Part shown: positions 23,724-34,122 of the stretch, in pieces | Position numbering within the stretch: position 1 is the stretch's first letter | Layout: each line of letters opens with the position of its first letter | DNA from: Triticum aestivum | Taxonomy: Eukaryota; Streptophyta; Magnoliopsida; Poales; Poaceae | Reading direction: 5' to 3' | Assembly: GCF_018294505.1 (NCBI RefSeq) | Contig: NC_057802.1 | Span: 308,128,961 to 308,192,960, forward strand | Length of the DNA stretch: 64,000 nucleotides | Program-made: the position numbers and the translations under genes | Notes under the pieces: generated by a model | What the model was told of the DNA's origin: nothing | Seen by the model: the letters and a program-made list of their open reading frames with translations, nothing else | The model's database searches: none

Positions 23724-26700
23724 ATGGCCCACGCTAATGTTGCCCTCAACTTCAACGCGTTCCTAGAGAAAACCAAGCTGAAAGACGATGGTAGCAACTA
23801 CACGGACTGGGTCTGTAACTTGAGGATTATCCTCATAGCTGCCAAGAAAGCATATGTCCTTGAAGCACCGCTAGGTGATGCACCTGTTTTCCTAGCAACT
23901 CAAGACATTATGAACGCCTGGCAGTCGCGTAGTGATGATTACTCCCTGGTTCAGTGCGGCATGCTTTACAGCTTAGAACCGGGGCTCCAAAAGCATTTTG
24001 AGCAGCACGGAGCATATGAGATGTTCCAAGAGCTTAAAATGGTTTTCCAAGCTCATGCCCGGGTCGAGAGATATGAAGTCTCTGACAAGTTCTACAGTTG
24101 TAAGATGGAGGAGAATAGTTCTGTCAGCGAGCACATACTCAAAATGTCTGGGTTGCACAACCGCTTATCTCAGCTGGGAGTTAATCTCCCGGATGATGTA
24201 GTCATTGAAAGAATCCTTCAGTCGCTCCCACCTAGCTACAAGAGCTTTGTGATTAACTTCAATATGCAGGGGATGGAAAAGACCATTCCTGAGGTATATT
24301 CAATGCTGAAATCAGCGGAGGTGGAGATCAAAAAGGAACATCAAGTGGTGATGGTGAATAAAACTACTAAGTTCAAGAAAGGCAAGGGTAAGAAGAACTT
24401 CAAGAAGGACGGCAAGGGAGTTGCCGCGCCCGGTAAGCCAGTTGCCGGGAAGAATCCAAAGCATGGACCCAAGCCTGAGACTGAGTGCTTTTATTGTAAG
24501 GGAAACGGTCACTGGAAGCGGAACTGCCCCAAGTACTTAGCGGATAAGAAGGCCGGCAATACCAAAGGTATATGTGATATACATGTTATTGATGTGTACC
24601 TAACCAGCGCTCGTAGTAGCTCCTGGGTATTTGATACCGGTGCGGTTGCTCATATTTGTAACTCAAAACAGGAGCCGCGGAATAAGCGGAGACTGGCGAA
24701 GGACGAGGTGACGATGCGCGTCGGGAATGGTTCCAAGGTCGATGTGATCGCCGTCAGCACGCTACCTCTAAATTTACCTACGGGATTAGTTTTAAACCTC
24801 AATAAGTGTTATTTAGTACCAGCTTTGAGCATGAACATTGTATCTGGATCTCATTTAATGCGAGATGGCTACTCATTTAAATCTGAGAATAATGGTTGTT
24901 CTATTTATATGAGAGACATGTTTTATGGTCATGCCCCACTGGTCAGTGGTTTATTCTTATTTAATCTCGAACGTGATGTTACACATATTCATAGTGTGAA
25001 TGCCAAAAGATGTAAGGTTGATAATGATAGTCCCACATACTTGTGGCACTGCCGCCTTGGTCACATTGGTGTCAAACGCATGAAGAAACTCCATGCAGAT
25101 GGACTTTTGGAGTCTCTTGATTATGAATCATTTGACACGTGCGAACCATGCCTCATGGGCAAAATGACCAAGACTCCGTTCTCCGGAACAATGGAGCGAG
25201 CAACCAACTTATTGGAAATCATACACGCTGATGTGTGCGGTCCAATGAGCATTGAGGCTCGCGGTGGTTATCGCTATGTTCTCACCCTCACGGATGACTT
25301 AAGTAGATATGGGTATGTCTACTTAATGAAACACAAGTCTGAGACCTTTGAAAAGTTCAAGGAATTTCAGAGTGAGGTTGAGAATCTGCGTGACAGGAAA
25401 ATAAAGTTCTTATGATCAGATCGTGGGGGAGAATATTTGAGTCACGAATTTGGCACGCACTTAAGGAAATGTGGAATTGTTTCACAACTCACGCCGCCTG
25501 GAACACCTCAGCGTAATGGTGTGTCCGAACATCATAATCGCACTCTGTTGGACATGGTGCGATCTATGATGTCTCTTACCGACCTACCACTATCATTTTG
25601 GGGATATGCGTTAGAGACTGCCGCATTCACTTTAAATAGGGCTCCGTGGAAATCCATTGAGACGACACCGTATGAATTATGGTTTGGGAAGAAACCTAAG
25701 TTGTCGTTTTTAAAAGTTTGGGGATGCGATGCTTATGTCAAGAAACTTCAACCTGAAAAGCTCGAACCCAAGTCGGAAAAATGCGTCTTCATAGGATACC
25801 CTAAGGAAACTATTGGGTATATCTTCTACCTTAGATCCGAAGGCAAGATCTTTGTTGCCAAGAATGGATCCTTTCTGGAGAAAGAGTTTCTCTCGAAAGA
25901 AGTAAGTGGGAGGAAAGTGGAACTGATGAAGTACTGCCTCTTGAACCGGAAAGTAGCGCAGCTCAAGAAAATGTTTCGGTGGTGCCTGCACCGACTAGAG
26001 AGGAAGTTAATGATGATGATCAAGGAACTTCGGATCAAGTTACTACTGAATTTCGTAGGTCCACAAGGACACGTTCCGCACCAGAGTGGTACGGCAACCC
26101 TGTCCTGGAAATCATGTTGTTAGACAATGGTGAACCTTCGAACAATGAAGAAGCGATGGCGGGCCCGGGTTCTGACAAATGGCTTGAAGACATGAAATCC
26201 GAGATAGGATCCATGTATGAAAACGAAGTATGGACTTTGACTGACTTGCCCGATGATCGGCGAGCCATAGAAAATAAATGGATCTTTAAGAAGAAGACAG
26301 ACGCGGATGGTAATGTAACCATCTATATGGCTCGGCTTGTCGCTAAGGGTTATCGACAAGTTCAAGGGGTTGACTACGATGAGACCTTCTCACCCGTAGC
26401 GAAGCTGAAGTCCGTCCCAATCATGTTAGCAATTGCCACATTCTATGATTATGAGATATGGCAAATGGACGTCAAAACGGCATTCCTTAATGGTTTCCTT
26501 AAGGAAGAATTGTATATGATGCAGCCGGAAGGTTTTGTCGATCCTAAGAATGCTGACAACGTATGCAAGCTCCAATGCTCGATCTATGGACTGGTGCAAG
26601 CATCTCGGAGCCGGAACATTCGTTTTGATGAGATGATCAACGCGTTTGGGTTTACGCAGATTTATGGAGAAGCCTGTGTTTACAAGAAAGTGAGTGGGAG

Positions 26701-27705
26701 CTCTGTAGCATTTCTCATATTATATGTGGATGACATACTATTGATGGGAAATGATATAGAACTCTTGGAAAGCATAAAGGCCTACTTGAATAAGTGTTTT
26801 TCAATGAAGGACCTTGGAGAAGCTGCTTATATATTGGGCATCAAGATCTATAGAGATAGATCAAGACGCCTCATTGGTCTTTCACAAAGCACATACCTTG
26901 AAAGTTATTGAAGAAGTTCAATATGGATCAGTCCAAGAAGGGGTTCTTGCCTGTATTACAAGGTGTGAGATTGAGCACGGCTCAATGCCCGGGCACGGCA
27001 GAAGATAGAGAAAAGATGAGTGTCATCCCCTATGCCTCGGCCATAGGGTCTATCATGTATGCCATGCTGTGTACCAGACCTGATGTAAACCTTGCCGTAA
27101 GTTTGGTAGGAAGGTACCAAAGTAATCCCAGCATGGAACACTGGATAGCGGTCAAGAACATCCTGAAGTACCTGAAAAGGACTAAGGATATGTTTCTCGT
27201 TTATGGAGGTGACGAAGAGCTCGTCGTAAAGGGTTATGTTGATGCTAGCTTCGACACAGATCTGGATGACTCCAAGTCACAAACCGGATACGTGTATATT
27301 TTGAATGGTGGGGCAGTTAGTTGGTGCAGTTGCAAGCAAAGTGTCGTGGTGGGATCTACATGTGAAGCAGAGTACATGGCAGGCTCGGAGGCAGCACATG
27401 AAGCAATCTGGATGAAGGGGTTCATAACCGACCTAGGAGTTATTCCCAATGCGTCGGGCCCGATGACTCTCTTCTGTGACAACACTGGAGCTATTGCCCT
27501 GGCCAAGGAGCCCAGGTTTCACAAGAAGACCAGGCATATCAAGCGTCGCTTCAACTCCATTCGTGAAAATGTTCAAGATGGAGACATAAATATTTGTAAA
27601 GTGCATACAGACCTGAATGTCGCAGATCCATTGACTAAACCTCTTCCACGAGCAAAACATGATCAACACCAGAACTCTATGGGTGTTCGATTTATCACAA
27701 TGTAA
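23724..27705 (+). pseudogene. gag-pol polyprotein of Angela-type copia element
   Basis: Starts at MAHANVALNF. Gag is followed by a CCHC knuckle (CFYCKGNGHWKRNC, about 24487-24528). The protease has WVFDTGA near 24630, and a GAG-pre-integrase segment follows (WHCRLGH). The integrase core has HADVCGP, SDRGGEY and NGVSEHHN, so D, D and E remain. RT has YVDD at 26723-26734. RNase H has DASFDTD, TCEAEYMA, CDNTGA and the terminal ADPLTK. Lesions are one TGA at 25413-25415 (consistent with CGA to TGA), a one-base deletion near 25924 just after integrase, and a one-base deletion near 26902 in RT. Each frame resumes with good similarity, so only three changes separate it from an open polyprotein. It would package and copy the element RNA and integrate the cDNA. 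Confidence 0.92.
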
Positions 27706-27723
27706 CTAGATTATTGACTCTAG

Positions 27724-27737
27724 TGCAAGTGGGAGAC
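27724..27737 (+). promoter_or_regulatory. polypurine tract of copia element
   Basis: TGCAAGTGGGAGAC lies immediately before the 3' LTR start TGTTGG, 18 nt after the gag-pol stop. Confidence 0.75.
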
Positions 27738-29515
27738 TGTTGGAAATATGCCCTAGAGGCAATAATAAAATGGTTATTATTATATTTCCTTGTTCATGAT
27801 AATTATCTATTGTTCATGCTATAATTGTGTTATCCGGAAATCGTAATACATGTGTGAATACATAGACCACAACATGTCCCTAGTGAGCCTCTAGTTGACT
27901 AGCTCGTTGATCAATAGATGGTTATGGTTTCCTAACCATGGACATTGGATGTCGTTGATAACGGGATTACATCATTAGGAGAATGATGTGATGGACAAGA
28001 CCTGTTCCTAAGCATAGCACAAGATCGTGTAGTTCGTCTGCTAAAGCTTTTTCTAATGTCAAGTATCATTTCCTTAGACCATGAGATTGTGCAACTCCCG
28101 GATACTGTAGGAATGCTTTGGGTGTGCCAAACGTCACAACGTAACTGGGTGGCTATAAAGGTACACTACGGGTATCCCCGAAAGTATCTGTTGGGTTGGC
28201 ACGAATCGAGACTGGGATTTGTCACTCCGTATGACGGAGAGGTATCTCTGGGCCCACTCGGTAAGACATCATCGTAATGAGCTCAATGTGACTAAGCGGT
28301 TGGTCACGGGATGATGTGTTACGGAACGAGTAAAGAGACTTGACGTAACAAGATTGAACAAGGTATTGGTATACCGACGATCGAATCTCGGGCAAGTCCT
28401 ATACTGGTAGACAAAGGGAATCGTATACGGGATTGATTGAATCCTTGACATCGTGGTTCATCCGATGAGATCATCGTGGAACATGTGGGAGCCAACATGG
28501 GTATCCAGATCCCGCTGTTGGTTATTGGCCGGAGAGATGGCTCGGTCATGTCTGCATAGTTCCCGAACCCGTAGGGTCTACACACTTAAGGTTCGATGAC
28601 GCTAGGGTTATAGGGAATAGATGTATGTGTTTACTGAATGTTGTTCGGAATCCCGGATGAGATCTCAGACGTCACGAGGAGTTCTGGAATGGTCCGGAGG
28701 TGAAGATTTATATATGGGAAGTCCAGTTTCAGTCACCGGAAAGTTTTCGGGGTTTATCGGTATTGTACCGGGACCACCGAAGGGGTTCCGGGGGTCCACC
28801 GGGAGGGTCCACCTGCCCCAAAGGACCTAATGGGTTGTAGTTGGGTGGGAACCAGCCCCTTAGTGGGCTGGTGCGCCCCCCCCCCAAGGGCCCTAGGCGC
28901 CTAGGGTTGGAAACCCTAGGGGGCCGCTGCCCCCCCCCCCGCAGGCGCCCCCCCAGTTGGAAACCCTAAGGGGGCACTCCCCCCCCCCCCCCCCGAGGGG
29001 CCGCCGCCCCGGGGGCATCCGCCCCCCCTCTAGATGGATCTAGGGGGCCGGCCCCCTCCCCTTCCCCTATATATAGTGGGGGTTTTGGGGCTGCCAGAGA
29101 CACGAGTCTCCCTCTCTCTTGGCGCAGCCCTACCCCTCTCCCTCCTCGTCTCTCGCAGTGCTTGGCGAAGCCCTGCTTGAGTGCCACGCTCCTCCACCAC
29201 CACCACACCGTCGTGCTGCTGCTGGACGGAGTCTTCCCCAACCTCTCCCTCTCTCCTTGATGGATCATGGCGCGGGAGACGTCACCGGGCTGCACGTGTG
29301 TTGAACGCGGAGGCACCGTTGTTCGGTGCTTAGATCGGATTCGGCCGCGATCTGAATCGCTTCATGTACGACTCCACCGACCGCGTTCTTGCAACGCTTC
29401 CACATCGCGATCTTCAAAGGTATGAAGATGCACTCCCCTCTCGTTGCTCGTAAGCTCCATAGATTGATCTTCGTGATGCGTAGAAAAAATTTAATTTCTG
29501 CAACGATCCCCAACA
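27738..29515 (+). repeat. 3' LTR of Angela-type copia element
   Basis: 1778 bp, the same ends as the 5' copy, TATA at about 29067-29076. The LTR pair differs by scattered substitutions and by changed lengths of C runs at about 28876-29030, including a run of 14 or more C. Confidence 0.93.
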
Positions 29516-31022
29516 GCTGCTACTGATCGTGGGTGTGCGCTCAGATGAACTTGCGTCCATGGCGAAGCAGAGGCGAGCTGTGGCACAAGCATGGGATGCG
29601 GGACTCTGCTCTCCTGCGAGGGTGCGAGCAGGTCGTGGTGCGCGAGGGGATCCAGAACGGGGAACACTCGGGCTCGCTACGGTAGAACAGCAACTACATC
29701 AAAATTCAGGCTTCTCCGGAGCATCGAGATCATGGCGAAGGCGCGATCCTAGCATCTCCTACGGGGATCATCCAGTGTTGAGAAGGAGGATTGAGGAAGC
29801 CGGGTATACCTCCTTACCCTAGGACAAGAAGACGGTGACGGAGACGAGCCTACGGCGACGCGGTCGATCTATGAACCTTGGCGCGGTCCTGACCGAGAAG
29901 AAGATGGAAATAGAGGATGACGGGGAGGTAGATCCAGGGGCCGTGGCGTCGGGTGCGTCGAGGTAGGAGACGGAGAGGTACTTGGAGTTCCTCTCCACGG
30001 TGGCCGATGGGGGTGGAGGCGCGGCGACGAGCTACTCCGAGCTCGAGCTCAAGCTCGGCTGGAGCATGGTGGGCAGGGCGACGGTGTTGGCGTGGCTAGC
30101 CTTACCAGGCGGCGGCGAGGGAAGGAGAGGGTCTGAAACGGTCGAGGGGAGGCCGGGGTAGGGTTTGGACATGCTTTATAGGCTCCTAGGGCGCCGGACG
30201 GCCGTCAAATCACCCGGCGCGCCGACGTGGCTCCTGTGGATGAGCTGCCGTACAGGGGAGACGATGCTCGTGTTGCTCGCGGGCTGGATGGCTGCGCTGG
30301 CTGGGCTGGCCGGTTGGAGGGGAAAAGGACCCAGGTAAGGAGAGGTAAGTCTCCCATCTCTTTTCTTTCTAAAATCTGTTTATCTAAATACCGAGCTGAA
30401 GAAAAGAAAAAAAGCCAGGGGGCTAGGAGAGGAGCTTTGCAGCTATAAAAAAATACCCTCCAGCTCCTGGAATTATGCTCTATTTGATAAAAATGAGTTG
30501 GGCATTTTTAGAGGTATAAAAATAAAACAAGTTTGAATATAATTCAAACTTGAGGCATTTTTTAACCTAACCAAAACAATTTAGATGGAGCTGAAATTTG
30601 GCAGAGAGGTAAGTGACATGGTGATAGAATATTAAGGGAAAGTTGAACATTAATGGAGGAGGGTAAAATGGAACTTGCAAAAGAAAGAAAGAAAGAGAAG
30701 GAGAGGTGGTGATGCATGAAGGTGGTGATGCATGGATCACACATAGAACATGCAACAGCATATCATGCATGCATATCATGGAAATGCAAGTAGACATAAG
30801 CACAACACAACATTGATATGCACATGATGCAAACATATGATGGCTAAAAGGAATATGACAAGAAGCACAAATGCAATATGACAAGGTAAGCATGGCAATG
30901 AAATGAGTAGAACAACATAACAAAGCAAAAAGAGACCTAAAGATGGAACCCCGAAAGGAATTGGATGGAGATCAACATGGATATATTGCCAAATATGGAA
31001 GTTTTACATTTGGGGTGTTACA
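29516..31022 (-). repeat. 5' LTR of chromovirus A, segment 2
   Basis: Continues the interrupted LTR after the second GCTGC copy (29516-29520) and matches 10761-12299. It lacks about 60 bp present in the other copy near 10780-10850 and has a short GA-rich gain near 30690-30730. A minus-strand TATA is near 30174-30183. The element-sense start TGTAACACCCC is at 31022. Confidence 0.85.
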
Positions 31023-31165
31023 CCCCCAAGTGCTAGTTAGTGTGCTTGCAACTGCATGGGACTTGAACATATGACAAATTTTGACTGTTTTAGCCCCCAA
31101 GTGTCTGCCTGTGGCGGCTCAGGACTTGAAATAGCACTCCTGACTTGGCAATTCAAAATACGCAG

Positions 31166-32153
31166 GAAATGTTGGATGAGGCTGAGTCATCTGTGGCCGA
31201 CTTGCAAAGGAAATTGAAGAAGGAGAGATGGCGCAAGACAGAGGCGGAGAATTTGTCTTCAGACCTCCAGAAATCCTTGCGCCAAGCAGCTGATGCACTG
31301 TAGGATGCCAATGCCAACTTTGAGAAGGAGAGGTCTGACTTGCTAAAAAGAGCCAAAGATGTTGAGGCTAAACTTGAGTCGGTCAAGCAAGAGTTGGCGA
31401 CTTTAAAGAGCCAAATAAAGGACATGTGCATAGCCATCTTTAGTAAGAATAATTTCTGACTAGCCGCCGCAAATTGCCGGCTCATTGCATCATTCTAATC
31501 CCTGGTATGTTGTGTTTCTGATGTATGGCTACAGGCAGAAATAGCCATAACCTTGTGGAGCAACCTTTGGTGAAGCTAAAAGCCGTGTACAAATTTCTTG
31601 AACAACTATATGTGGGCGGCTCGTACTGCATCATGGCAGTCAAAAATACCAAGGCGCCCCCCATTATTTCATGGATATGCTGAAGGAGTTGTCCATAGTA
31701 CCAGAGGGGGTAAAAGAACTGGAGAAGTCTGCTTGCCGCCAGGGGGTGCTGCTTGCCTTGGCACGTGCCAAAGCTTATTTCCCTGAGTTGGTGCCGGCTC
31801 AACTGGCTGACGTCTTCCCTGAATTCAACATAGATGGAACGCCTTTTGGTAATGTAGACTATCTACATTGTGTTAGGGAGAATCATGTGGTGGCGAACCA
31901 GCTTGCAGAGGAAAGTGATCTGACCAAGTATCAAGCCACCTACTCGGAAGCCGGCAAGCGCCTGAGTCCTCCTAGGCTGCAGCCCTTTGAGCTTAATCCT
32001 CCATGTAAGCAAGTCTTCGCACCTGGCGTTAATTCTTCCACCGTGATGATCAAAGAGTCGGTTTTTGAAGCTTTGGATGCAATTCAGTGGCTAGCAGACA
32101 AAGGAACATCCTCCAACGGCCAAGAAAAGCCGACACAGGATGACCCGGCTTGA
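31166..32153 (+). pseudogene. remnant of Tat antisense-type gene (last two exons)
   Basis: Two exon-like blocks: 31166-31442 (after CGCAG, followed by GTAAG) and 31535-32153 (after ACAG). The first encodes a charged coiled coil resembling exon 5 of the antisense gene at 3.7-7.5 kb in place, length (277 against 267 nt) and character. The second has the position of the last exon. Lesions are a TAG near 31301 in block one and a frame change near 31660 in block two. The upstream exons are absent because chromovirus A lies directly to the left. The similarity is in architecture and composition; I could not align residues, so another coiled-coil element gene is possible. Confidence 0.5.
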
Positions 32154-32285
32154 GCTTTGGATGACCAAAGTGTCGGTTTTTGAAGCTTTGGATGCAATTT
32201 TGTGGCTGGCAGACGAATGAACATCCTCCAAGGGCCAAGAAAAGCTCGCACAGGATGACCTGGCGACGGCTGTCAAGATGATTTT
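32058..32285 (+). repeat. tandem duplication of about 114 bp
   Basis: GTCGGTTTTTGAAGCTTTGG starts at 32058 and again at 32172, and the rest of the unit repeats with substitutions. The first copy contains the end of the gene remnant and its stop; the second copy is non-coding. Confidence 0.75.
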
Positions 32286-33008
32286 CACCCCTTACTTGGT
32301 CGACTCGCCAATAACTTCATGGGCCGGTTTGCAACTGCATGCCTTGTTTGCTTTATAGAAATAACTTGGTGCAAATTATACCACGGGTGCTGGAATATAT
32401 ACAGGGCCGGGTCAATTTGGCAACCCGACAATTAGAATAAGCATGTGTTATATATAACCCGGTATGTTTATCCAAAGAAAATTTTTGTAAAATAAAAGCA
32501 CACACACAGAGAGAAATATTAAAACAAAACAATTAACAATAATAAGCCGGCTTTCGAGGCACGACATAAAGACCGGCTTTCGAGGCTCGAGTCTAATTCG
32601 CTTCTGTGAAGTAGGCATTGTAGCCCTTTTTGGTTTAACCTAGCTGTGTGAAGGCCGGCTCTAATGTGACTTAAGCCGGCGTTTTCACCTTGATAAGTTC
32701 AGGGTCAATTTTGATTGACTTATCAAGAGTACGTCGGGTCACCTTTTTGGAGTAGCATCAAGCTAACAGGCAGGTTTAACCAAGTTTTATAATGGCATAT
32801 GCCGGGTCAAGAGGGATGTTAATAGCTAAACTCGATGAGTTGGAAGCCCCCAAGTGACCTATGATCAAAGAATAAAGACTCATGCACAATATATGAGATG
32901 AAATGACATATACGCCAAGTTTCGGGGATGTCGGTTTTATTATATTGATCATAAAAAGATATATACATAGGATAGGTATGTACAATGAACTGGAGCCATT
33001 GGCTCTAA
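32286..33008. other. unassigned AT-rich internal retroelement sequence
   Basis: No gene seen. It contains repeated GCCGGCTT-type words (32545-32700) and one minus-strand CACTTGGGGG motif, so it is probably the 3' flank of the same Tat-like remnant. Confidence 0.4.
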
Positions 33009-33396
33009 TATGCATCAAACAATTTCAGATTCATAATACTCAATCCAACACAAAGAACCTCAAAGAGTGCCCCAAGATTTCTACTGGAGAAACAAAGACA
33101 AGAACGTGCATCAGCCCCTATGCATAGATTACCCCAATGTCACCTCGGGAATCTGTGAGTTGAGTGCCAAAACATATATCAAGTGAATCAATATGATACC
33201 CCATTGTCACCACAAGTATCCATAGCAAGACATACATCAAGTGCTCTCAAATCCATAAAAGTGTTCAATCCGATAAGAATGAAATCTCAAAGGGAAAACT
33301 CAATTCATCTCAACAAGATAAGAGAGGGAGAAACACTATATGATAAAACTATGTTAACAAAGCTCGAGATACATCAAGATCGTGCCAAACCAAGAA

Positions 33397-33431
<35 letters not shown>

Positions 33432-33976
33432 TTAAACACATAGCTACTGGTACAAACCCTCAACCCCGAGGGTGGACTACTCGCTCCTCATCATGGTGGC
33501 CACCGGGATGATGAAGATGGCCTCTGGTGATGATTTCCCCCTCTGGCAGGGTGCCGGAATGGGTTCCCGATTAGTTTTTCATGGCTACAGAGGCTTGCAG
33601 CGGCAGAACTTCTGATCTAGGGTTATTTCTGGGGGTTTCCGTATTTATAGGATTTTTTGGCATTGGTTTCACGCGAATATGGGTTTCGAGGGGCCCACCA
33701 CCCACCAGCACACGGGCAAGGCCCCTGGCAGGCCTTGGTGGGTGGTGGACACCTCATTCACCTTCCAGTCCTCCCACGAAGCTTCTAGTGCCTCTCTTGT
33801 TCCAAAAAAAATCATCAAAAAGTTTTGTTGCATTTGGAGAACTTTTATTTCTGCACAAAAAACAACACCACAGTAGTTCTGCTGAAAACAATGTTAGTCC
33901 GGGTTAGTTCCATTCAAATCATACAGAACCATATAGAATTGTTGTCAACATGGCATGAATACTTCATAAATTATAG
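33009..33976 (-). repeat. truncated Athila-like LTR, reverse orientation
   Basis: On the minus strand this matches the beginning of the LTR of element E (57135 onwards): TCTATAATTTATGAAG, the GTGCAGAAATAAA block, a CCTATAAATA box (near 33650) and the leader following it. It lacks the first 19 or so bases (TGATACGTCTCC...) and its 3' end. Both sides are broken, so it is a fragment, not a solo LTR. Confidence 0.7.
33400..33429. repeat. (GA)n microsatellite
   Basis: An uninterrupted GA repeat of about 30 bases within the truncated LTR. In this LTR group a GA/CT run is usual at this place. Confidence 0.9.
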
Positions 33977-34122
33977 CTAATGTACCAAAACCATATAAAA
34001 TGCATGCAATGCAGCAATCAATTTCTATTACTACCGGCATTCAAACTAAGCTAACTACCGTTCCTCTAACGCATTGACGGTCTAGCGTGCCCTACAGTCA
34101 GTGCGGCTCTAATACCAAGCGT
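33977..34122 (-). promoter_or_regulatory. primer-binding site and leader stub downstream of LTR B
   Basis: On the minus strand TTGGTATTAGAGCCGC (about 34118-34103) follows the LTR end, a close match to the Met-type site TGGTATCAGAGC. About 125 nt of leader follow before the junction with the truncated Athila-like LTR at 33976/33977. A primer-binding site after what should be a 3' LTR is unexpected. Confidence 0.7.

Larger units (their letters stand above)
20683..29515 (+). mobile_element. Ty1/copia element of Angela/BARE1/WIS type
   Basis: The 8833-bp element is complete in structure: LTR (1767 bp), leader, gag-pol, polypurine tract, LTR (1778 bp), flanked by GCTGC at 20678-20682 and 29516-29520. 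The uninterrupted target GCTGC is present once in the other host LTR at 10756-10760, which proves the insertion. LTRs begin TGTTGGAAATATGCC and end CCCCAACA, the form known for this abundant Triticeae group. About a dozen differences are visible in the first 330 bp of the LTR pair. Domain order gag-protease-integrase-RT-RNase H is copia-type. Confidence 0.93.
9271..31022 (-). mobile_element. Tekay-like chromovirus A, interrupted by two insertions
   Basis: Reading the minus strand from right to left: 5' LTR (31022-17714, split by a copia element), Met-type primer-binding site, leader, gag-pol (16786-12336), polypurine tract, 3' LTR (12299-9271). The rest of the 3' LTR lies left of Tat element A, outside the window. 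The LTR starts TGTAACACCCC and ends GGGCGTTACA. Without the copia insert the 5' LTR is about 4.47 kb. The two LTR copies show seven differences by eye in the first 195 bp compared (9271 against 19192), so this is not a very recent insertion. A chromodomain at the integrase end and long TGTAACACC LTRs fit the Tekay/Del lineage. Confidence 0.85.
31023..33008. mobile_element. remnant of another Tat-like element (3' internal part)
   Basis: Chromovirus A landed in this DNA. It holds a plus-strand remnant of the antisense-type gene, so the parent element's pol would have been on the minus strand. The minus strand carries three copies of a CACTTGGGGG motif (31032-31023, 31103-31092, 32856-32847), resembling polypurine-tract sequence. 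No LTR of this element can be recognised. The assignment rests on the gene remnant and is moderate. Confidence 0.5.

Noticed and set aside
31023..33008. Possibility that the coiled-coil frame is a host gene
   Set aside because: It is broken by a stop and a frame change, embedded in retroelement debris, and its exon layout matches the Tat antisense gene.
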